A DNA stretch of 64,000 bases. Origin: Enterococcus faecalis (GTDB lineage Bacteria; Bacillota; Bacilli; Lactobacillales; Enterococcaceae). The DNA lies in the NCBI RefSeq assembly GCF_029024925.1, contig NZ_CP118962.1, forward strand, positions 833,501 through 897,500, in the 5' to 3' direction. The notes below the pieces were generated by a model. The model made no database searches. It was not told where the DNA came from and was given only the letters and a program-made list of their open reading frames with translations. This document shows positions 56,423 to 64,000 of this stretch, one piece after another. Each line of letters begins with the position of its first letter. Position 1 is the first letter of the stretch. The position numbers and the translations under genes are program-made.

Positions 56423-56602
56423 ATGGCAGTACCAGCTAGAAGAACTTCTAAAGCGAAAAAAGCAAAACGTCGCACACACTACAAATTAACAATCAAAGGC
56501 TTAAATGCATGCTCAAACTGTGGTGAAATGAAAAAAAGCCATCACGTATGTCCAGCATGTGGTCACTACGATGGAAAAGACGTAATGTCTAAAGAAGCAT
56601 AA
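56423..56602 (+). CDS. rpmF: 50S ribosomal protein L32
   Basis: A 59-residue basic protein, [17 protein letters not shown] at the start, with two C-x-x-C pairs (CSNC and CPAC) forming the zinc ribbon of the zinc-containing L32 form. An AAGGAGGTGG ribosome-binding site precedes the ATG. It is the last gene of the yceD-rpmF unit. Confidence 0.96.
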   Translation: MAVPARRTSKAKKAKRRTHYKLTIKGLNACSNCGEMKKSHHVCPACGHYDGKDVMSKEA

Positions 56603-56628
56603 GCATAAAAACATTTTTTGAAATGTTG

Positions 56629-56672
56629 AATCCCCTAGGCTAACCATGGAGCCTAGGGGATTTGTATTTTTT
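56629..56672 (+). terminator. Terminator of rpmF
   Basis: AATCCCCTAGGCT pairs perfectly with AGCCTAGGGGATT around AACCATGG, followed by TGTATTTTTTT. Confidence 0.9.
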
Positions 56673-56715
56673 TAAGAAAATATGAAGAAATTGGAAATTT
56701 ATTGGCACTATATTG

Positions 56716-56744
56716 TTTTCATATGAAAGATAGTGCGTTATAAT
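56716..56744 (+). promoter_or_regulatory. Possible promoter of gnd
   Basis: TATAAT at 56739-56744; the best -35 with 17-bp spacing is TTTTCA at 56716-56721. It is about 60 bp before the gene. Confidence 0.45.
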
Positions 56745-56806
56745 AGTGAGGATTATAAGAGAATGCTCATAGAATTTTCGTTGATTATAATATAGGAGGT
56801 CATAAA

Positions 56807-58228
56807 ATGACAAAACAACAATTTGGCGTAGTCGGCATGGCTGTCATGGGAAAAAATCTTGCTTTAAACATTGAAAGCAGAGGCTATACAGTTGCGCTGT
56901 ATAACCGTACAGGATCAAAAACAACAGAAGTGGTTGAAGAACATCCTGACAAAAACTTTCAAGCAACATACTCAATTGAGGAATTTGTGAATGCAATTGA
57001 AAAACCTCGTCGAATTATGTTGATGGTTAAAGCTGGACCTGCAACAGATGCGACAATCCAAGAATTGTTACCACACCTTGATAAAGGCGATATCTTAATT
57101 GATGGCGGTAATACGTTCTTCAAAGACACAATGCGACGTAATGAAGAACTAGCAAACTCAGGAATTAACTTTATTGGTACTGGCGTTTCTGGCGGAGAAG
57201 AAGGAGCCTTGAAAGGACCATCTATCATGCCTGGCGGACAAAAAGAAGCGTATGAGTTAGTTGCGCCAATTCTTGAAAAAATTTCAGCTAAAGCAGAAGA
57301 CGGTGAACCATGTGTGACTTACATTGGCCCAAATGGTGCTGGACATTATGTAAAAATGGTTCATAATGGGATTGAATATGGGGACATGCAATTAATTGCT
57401 GAATCCTACGATTTAATGAAACAAATCTTAGGTTTATCTGTTGATGAAATGGCAGAGATTTTCAAAGAATGGAACGAAGGCGAATTAGACAGTTACCTTA
57501 TCGAGATCACGGCTGACATTTTGACACGTAAAGATGATGAAGGAACCGACCAACCAATCGTTGATGTTATTCTTGATGCAGCAGGCAACAAAGGAACAGG
57601 TAAATGGACAAGCCAAAGTGCGTTAGATCTTGGTGTACCATTACCATTAATTACAGAATCAGTATTTGCACGTTTTATTTCGGCTTACAAAGAAGAACGC
57701 GTAAAAGCAAGTGGCATTTTATCAAAACCTGCAGCCTTTAACTTTGCAGGCGATAAAAAAGAATTGATTGAAAAAATTCGCGAAGCATTATACTTTAGTA
57801 AATTAATGAGTTATGCGCAAGGTTTTGCACAACTCCGTGCAGCTTCTGAAGAATACGGATGGGATTTACCATTTGGTGAAATTGCAAAAATCTGGCGAGC
57901 AGGTTGTATTATCCGTGCACAATTCTTACAAAAAATTACCGATGCATATGAAAAAAATCCAGCACTTGAAAACTTGTTGTTAGATGAATACTTTGTAGAA
58001 ATTACGAAAAAATATCAACAAGCCGTTCGTGAAGTTGTTGCGATTGCTGTTCAAGCAGGTGTTCCTGTACCAACATTCTCATCTGCAATTGCTTATTACG
58101 ATTCTTATCGTTCAGATCGCTTACCAGCGAATTTAATTCAAGCACAACGTGATTACTTCGGTGCTCATACGTACGAACGCACAGACAAAGAAGGAATCTA
58201 CCATTACAGCTGGTACAACGAAGAATAA
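56807..58228 (+). CDS. gnd: 6-phosphogluconate dehydrogenase, decarboxylating
   Basis: A 473-residue NADP enzyme of the oxidative pentose phosphate pathway, making ribulose-5-phosphate and CO2. [20 protein letters not shown] is the dinucleotide fold, [10 protein letters not shown] and [11 protein letters not shown] bind substrate, and the catalytic Lys and Asn are in [15 protein letters not shown]. The C-terminal all-helical dimer domain is complete. TAGGAGGTC precedes the ATG. It completes the route started by zwf at 5 kb. Confidence 0.97.
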   Translation: MTKQQFGVVGMAVMGKNLALNIESRGYTVALYNRTGSKTTEVVEEHPDKNFQATYSIEEFVNAIEKPRRIMLMVKAGPATDATIQELLPHLDKGDILIDGGNTFFKDTMRRNEELANSGINFIGTGVSGGEEGALKGPSIMPGGQKEAYELVAPILEKISAKAEDGEPCVTYIGPNGAGHYVKMVHNGIEYGDMQLIAESYDLMKQILGLSVDEMAEIFKEWNEGELDSYLIEITADILTRKDDEGTDQPIVDVILDAAGNKGTGKWTSQSALDLGVPLPLITESVFARFISAYKEERVKASGILSKPAAFNFAGDKKELIEKIREALYFSKLMSYAQGFAQLRAASEEYGWDLPFGEIAKIWRAGCIIRAQFLQKITDAYEKNPALENLLLDEYFVEITKKYQQAVREVVAIAVQAGVPVPTFSSAIAYYDSYRSDRLPANLIQAQRDYFGAHTYERTDKEGIYHYSWYNEE

Positions 58229-58239
58229 ACACGCTGGAG

Positions 58240-58272
58240 ACCATGAGTGTGGCTCACCATGCTCATGGTTTT
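58240..58272 (+). terminator. Weak terminator after gnd
   Basis: ACCATGAG pairs with CTCATGGT, with an inner GTG/CAC helix, followed by only TTTT. Some readthrough into the two-component genes is likely. Confidence 0.55.
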
Positions 58273-58385
58273 ACTGTGGCTTAAAAAAGAACCAGACAGA
58301 TTGAGTAGTAATTCTCTAATAAGTAGTAAGGAATAAAAAGGTTGAGCTTGAGTATAGCTTTTAAAGAGAAAGGACAATTAATCAA

Positions 58386-59072
58386 ATGAGCAACATTTTA
58401 ATTATTGAAGATGAAAAGAACTTAGCGAGATTCGTTGAGCTTGAATTAAAACATGAGGGGTATACGACAGAAGTACACTACAATGGTCGTACAGGATTGG
58501 AAGCCGCTCTTAACAACGAATGGGATGCTATCCTTCTTGATTTGATGTTACCAGAATTAAATGGATTAGAAGTATGTCGCCGTGTTCGCCAAGTGAAAAA
58601 TACACCAATTATTATGATGACTGCACGTGATTCAGTAATTGACCGTGTTTCTGGCTTAGACCATGGAGCGGATGATTATATTGTTAAACCATTTGCAATT
58701 GAAGAATTGTTAGCTCGTTTACGTGCGTTACTTCGTCGTATTGATATTGAGGGCGATAAAAACGTTGCAAAACAAACAACGATTACATATCGTGACTTAA
58801 CAATTGAAAAAGAAAATCGTGTCGTTCGTCGTAATTCTGAAATGATTGAATTAACAAAACGCGAATACGAATTACTATTAACGCTAATGGAAAACGTGAA
58901 TGTTGTCTTGGCACGTGATGTGTTACTAAATAAAGTTTGGGGCTATGAAACAGAAGTAGAAACAAACGTTGTGGATGTGTATATCCGCTACTTACGAAAT
59001 AAAATTGACGTACCTGGAGAAGAAAGCTACATCCAAACTGTCCGTGGAACTGGCTACGTTATGCGTTCGTGA
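58386..59072 (+). CDS. etaR: OmpR-family response regulator (EtaR/LisR type)
   Basis: A 228-residue regulator. The receiver domain has phosphoacceptor D52 in [11 protein letters not shown], the switch Thr in MMTARDS and Lys in [15 protein letters not shown]. The C-terminal winged helix runs from about 130 ([13 protein letters not shown]) to [14 protein letters not shown]. It resembles Listeria LisR and, by position after gnd, the E. faecalis EtaR, described in stress and virulence. AGAGAAAGGAC precedes the ATG. The sensor gene starts 10 bp after its stop. Confidence 0.92.
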   Translation: MSNILIIEDEKNLARFVELELKHEGYTTEVHYNGRTGLEAALNNEWDAILLDLMLPELNGLEVCRRVRQVKNTPIIMMTARDSVIDRVSGLDHGADDYIVKPFAIEELLARLRALLRRIDIEGDKNVAKQTTITYRDLTIEKENRVVRRNSEMIELTKREYELLLTLMENVNVVLARDVLLNKVWGYETEVETNVVDVYIRYLRNKIDVPGEESYIQTVRGTGYVMRS

Positions 59073-59082
59073 GAACTAATTA

Positions 59083-60591
59083 ATGAAAAGAACGATTAAA
59101 AAAGAACTGGAAGGCCCATCTTTAACTATAAAGTGGGCTTTCGCAAGTTCTTTCTTTATATTTGTAGTTTTTACCATTTTTGCGGTGATTACCTATAAGT
59201 CTTCTGTCAGTCTTATTGTTGCCAAAGAAAAGGAAAATGTCGAAGCAACGATTGCAGAAGTAACAAATCGATTAGCTAATGCCAATGAAAATTTAACGGT
59301 AACAGACGTTTTTGACTATTTAAAAACGCCGAGTGAAAGAGATGAAAACTACTATAATAAGCATACAGCAGTAGAAGGTTCGTTTATGGAAATGGACAGT
59401 TTCATATCTGAACTAGGACAACCAGAACTTTATTTATCTGTGTATGACACAAACCAAAAGCTAGTTTTTAAAACACAAAATGAATATGATAAGTTATTAC
59501 AATTGGATCGACAATTACCTGTTGTTCAAACCGTTTTTGATAAAACCGGTTTTTATTCCGTGGAACCTATTTTTTCAAAAGAAACACGAGAAAAGATTGG
59601 CTATATTCAAGCGTTTTATGAACTTTCTTCTTTTTATGAAATTCGTAATCATTTATTATTAACACTTGTAGTTTTAGAAGTGATTTCTCTGATTGTAAGT
59701 AGTGTCTTAGGCTTTATCCTCTCTTCTTATTTCTTAAAACCATTAAAAGTATTGAGAGACACGATGGATACAATCCGCAAAGACCCGCAATCAGATGTCC
59801 ACATGCCGGAGATTAATACGAGAGATGAGTTAGCAGATATCTCGGAAATCTTTAATGAAATGTTAGATCGTATGAGACGCTATATCGAACAACAAGAGCA
59901 GTTTGTAGAAGATGTTTCCCATGAATTAAGAACGCCCGTTGCGATTATGGAAGGCCATTTAAACCTTTTAAATCGTTGGGGGAAAGACGATCCTGAAATT
60001 TTAGATGAATCATTAAAGGCCAGTTTACAAGAAATTAGTCGTATGAAGAGTTTGGTCCAAGAAATGCTTGACCTTTCACGCGCTGAACAAGTGGACACCC
60101 AATATGCAAATGAACGAACAGATGCTAAACAAGTAGTCTACCAAGTATTTAATAACTTCCAATTGGTTTATCCTGAGTTTCATATCACATTAGATGACGA
60201 TTTACCAACCGAAGTTGAACTGAAAATCTATCGTAATCACTTTGAACAATTGCTAATTATTCTATTAGATAATGCGATTAAATATTCAACAGATCGAAAA
60301 GAAGTGCATATTTCCATTTCTCGAACGATGAATGAATTTGAAATAGCTGTGCAAGATTTTGGTGAAGGAATCACTGAAGAAGACTTGGAGAAAATATTTG
60401 ATCGATTCTATCGAGTAGATAAAGCCCGTGCAAGAAATAAAGGCGGTAATGGCTTAGGTCTATCGATTGCAAAACAATTAGTCGAAAACTATAAAGGACG
60501 TATTGATGCAGAAAGCGTATTGCATCAAGGAACAATCTTTAGAATTTTTATTCCAATCGCTGGAATAAAAGAAGAGAGCAACGTACAATAA
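59083..60591 (+). CDS. etaS: Sensor histidine kinase (EtaS/LisK type)
   Basis: A 502-residue sensor. TM1 is at about 18-40 and TM2 at about 188-215, enclosing an extracellular domain of 150 residues. A HAMP linker (LKPLKVLRDTMDTIRKD) leads to the H-box with H280 in VEDVSHELRTPVA. LLDNAIKYS is the N-box, DFGEGIT G1, FDRFYRVDKAR the F-box and GNGLGLSIAKQL G2. It is probably translated with the regulator gene (10-bp gap, weak own ribosome-binding site). The signal is unknown. Confidence 0.93.
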   Translation: MKRTIKKELEGPSLTIKWAFASSFFIFVVFTIFAVITYKSSVSLIVAKEKENVEATIAEVTNRLANANENLTVTDVFDYLKTPSERDENYYNKHTAVEGSFMEMDSFISELGQPELYLSVYDTNQKLVFKTQNEYDKLLQLDRQLPVVQTVFDKTGFYSVEPIFSKETREKIGYIQAFYELSSFYEIRNHLLLTLVVLEVISLIVSSVLGFILSSYFLKPLKVLRDTMDTIRKDPQSDVHMPEINTRDELADISEIFNEMLDRMRRYIEQQEQFVEDVSHELRTPVAIMEGHLNLLNRWGKDDPEILDESLKASLQEISRMKSLVQEMLDLSRAEQVDTQYANERTDAKQVVYQVFNNFQLVYPEFHITLDDDLPTEVELKIYRNHFEQLLIILLDNAIKYSTDRKEVHISISRTMNEFEIAVQDFGEGITEEDLEKIFDRFYRVDKARARNKGGNGLGLSIAKQLVENYKGRIDAESVLHQGTIFRIFIPIAGIKEESNVQ

Positions 60592-60608
60592 AGTACGTTG
60601 CTTTTTTT
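60577..60608 (+). terminator. Terminator of the two-component operon
   Basis: AGCAACGTAC and GTACGTTGCT form a perfect 10-bp stem around AATAAA, which includes the sensor stop codon; seven T residues follow. Confidence 0.92.
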
Positions 60609-60823
60609 ACGAATGATTAACGAACATTTCAGTAAGGGAAAAGGGATTATAAGATAAAGAAACGAATGTTTTCTTTGCAGAAAATATTCATCGTTCGAAA
60701 TTGAAAAAAATGTTATTTTTCTGCAAAATAATAGTTGCGTTTTAGAAAAATCCTTGGTATATTAATATCTGTTCTGACAAACAGTTCGTTAAGAAAAAAG
60801 TTTTAAAAAGTTAAAAATTTTTC

Positions 60824-60853
60824 TTGACGAAAAGATAAATAACATGTTAGAAT
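60824..60853 (+). promoter_or_regulatory. rrn promoter P1
   Basis: TTGACG at 60824-60829 and TAGAAT at 60848-60853, 18 bp apart, preceded by A/T tracts (GTTTTAAAAAGTT) that may act as an UP element. The 210 bases between the kinase terminator and P1 hold no gene; a hairpin-like AGAAAA/TTTTCT pair lies near 60670-60690. Confidence 0.75.
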
Positions 60854-60939
60854 AACAAAGTCGTTAAAGAGATTGCTTTTAAATCAATCATTTGATCAAA
60901 AAAATTGTTATAAAATAACAAAAAAGTTTTAAAAAGTTG

Positions 60940-60968
60940 TTGACAAACAACTGAGATAATGATAAGAT
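60940..60968 (+). promoter_or_regulatory. rrn promoter P2
   Basis: TTGACA at 60940-60945 and TAAGAT at 60963-60968, 17 bp apart, again preceded by GTTTTAAAAAGTT. Confidence 0.85.
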
Positions 60969-61036
60969 ATAGAAGTTGTCACAGCAGACGGCAACGACCG
61001 AGCAAAACAACTTAAAAAACTTTTTAAAAAAAGTTC

Positions 61037-61065
61037 TTGACATTCAAACGAAAGTTTGTTATGAT
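61037..61065 (+). promoter_or_regulatory. rrn promoter P3
   Basis: TTGACA at 61037-61042 and TATGAT at 61060-61065, 17 bp apart, preceded by an A/T tract with repeated CTTTTTAAAAAAAG. It is the promoter closest to 16S. Confidence 0.9.
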
Positions 61066-61090
61066 ATAAAAGTTGCTGCGAGGTAACGTA

Positions 61091-61122
61091 GACCTTTGAA
61101 AACTGAACAAAGAATAGACGAA
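61091..61122 (+). other. 5' arm of the pre-16S processing stem (with boxA-like TTGAAAACTG)
   Basis: This 32-base arm is complementary to 62821-62852 apart from two 3-base bulges; the shared core is AAAACTGAACAAAG. The two arms bring the ends of 16S together for RNase III-type cleavage. TTGAAAACTG occurs again in the 16S-23S spacer near 62977. Confidence 0.85.
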
Positions 61123-61232
61123 CCAAATGTGTAGGGCGTCTTGATTCAATTCAAGACAACAAACATTTTTAACAAGCAAGCAATATGCTAGCAAACAAAT
61201 TGAGCTTAACAATCGTAAGATTGTTCTAACTT

Positions 61233-62800
<1,568 letters not shown>

Positions 62801-62820
62801 AATATTACGGAAATACACAT

Positions 62821-62852
62821 TTCGTCTTTACTTTGTTCAGTTTTGAGAGGTC
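62821..62852 (+). other. 3' arm of the pre-16S processing stem
   Basis: It pairs with 61091-61122; the central match is CTTTGTTCAGTTTT. It lies 26 bases after mature 16S and before the tRNA-Ala gene. Confidence 0.85.
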
Positions 62853-62873
62853 TACTCTCAATCAAATAAGTTC

Positions 62874-62946
62874 GGGGCCTTAGCTCAGCTGGGAGAGCGC
62901 CTGCTTTGCACGCAGGAGGTCAGCGGTTCGATCCCGCTAGGCTCCA
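62874..62946 (+). tRNA. tRNA-Ala (TGC)
   Basis: Acceptor GGGGCCT pairs with AGGCTCC plus discriminator A; D arm TAGCTCAGCTGGGAGAGC; anticodon stem CCTGC/GCAGG with loop TTTGCAC (anticodon TGC); T arm CAGCGGTTCGATCCCGCT. It is in the 16S-23S spacer, the usual place for tRNA-Ala in one class of enterococcal rrn operons. Confidence 0.96.
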
Positions 62947-63122
62947 TTGATAGCTTTTGCTATCAGATTCGTTCATTGAAAACTGGATATTGAAGTAAAA
63001 AGAATCAAAACAAACCGAGAACACCGCGTTGAATGAGTTTTTTAATAAGTTCAATTGCTTATTTATTGATTAACCTTCTATCGCTAGAAGAAGTGATCAA
63101 GACCCAACCGTAAGGTTGATAA
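62947..63122 (+). other. 16S-23S spacer, part after tRNA-Ala
   Basis: It contains a boxA-like TTGAAAACTGG near 62977 and the 5' part of the 23S processing region just before the mature 23S end. No gene is present. Confidence 0.6.

Positions 63123-64000
<878 letters not shown>

Noticed and set aside
56703..56716. TTGGCAC followed by TTG before gnd, resembling a sigma-54 promoter
   Set aside because: The spacing is four bases instead of five and the -12 element is TTGTT, not TTGCW; no activator site is nearby and a TATAAT lies downstream.

Overview
The window is chromosomal DNA from a low-GC Gram-positive coccus, almost certainly Enterococcus faecalis. Three things support this: the gene order (ylmH-divIVA-ileS / zwf; a CelR-type sigma-54 activator with two cellobiose-type PTS operons; ppdK with its regulators; dnaE-pfkA-pyk; yceD-rpmF; gnd; an EtaRS/LisRK-type two-component system; an rrn operon), an IS6770-like IS30 element, and the 16S sequence. 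Species and strain calls rest on recall, not on a search.

Layout. 0-5 kb holds the end of the division cluster (YggT/YlmG fragment, YlmH, DivIVA) and ileS behind a T-box leader. 5-11 kb has zwf coupled to a DtxR-type regulator on the minus strand, a DUF4828 protein, sfsA, a Gfo/Idh/MocA oxidoreductase and a DEAD-box helicase. 11-20.7 kb is a beta-glucoside uptake island: CelR, then two operons that each start with a -24/-12 sigma-54 promoter and a shared upstream repeat array. The first operon encodes EIIB, EIIC and three small uncharacterised proteins but no EIIA. The second encodes EIIB (identical to the first over 105 residues), EIIA, EIIC and a GH1 6-phospho-beta-glucosidase. 20.7-27.3 kb holds an Eis-like acetyltransferase, a 39-residue membrane microprotein, tRNA-Arg(CCT) beside an imperfect copy of its own 3' end, an ABM-domain protein, and ppdK divergent from a CcpN-like repressor and the PPDK regulatory kinase.

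27.3-40.6 kb looks like a corridor of gene decay. It contains an mprF paralogue with a one-base frameshift, a UvrA-like ATPase with an in-frame TAA, a frameshifted lipoprotein gene, and an IS30-family insertion that supplies the last codons of a nucleosidase gene. The same region encodes an intact secreted amidase with a 12-residue C-terminal repeat and an LPKAG sorting-like signal. 40.7-49 kb carries ndk, aspartate 4-decarboxylase, a lipoprotein, a Cof-type phosphatase, a DUF1361 membrane protein, an NCS2 purine permease, an MFS exporter and a DUF2929 protein.

49-60.6 kb is core metabolism and signalling: dnaE, pfkA, pyk, yceD-rpmF, gnd and the two-component pair. The window ends in an rrn operon with three tandem promoters, a 16S processing stem, 16S, tRNA-Ala(TGC) and the first part of 23S. 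The genes converge on carbon flow: phospho-beta-glucosides enter through the PTS, are cleaved to glucose-6-P, and pass through Zwf/Gnd or PfkA/Pyk, with PPDK at the PEP-pyruvate node. No CRISPR array, complete prophage or clearly new defence system was seen.
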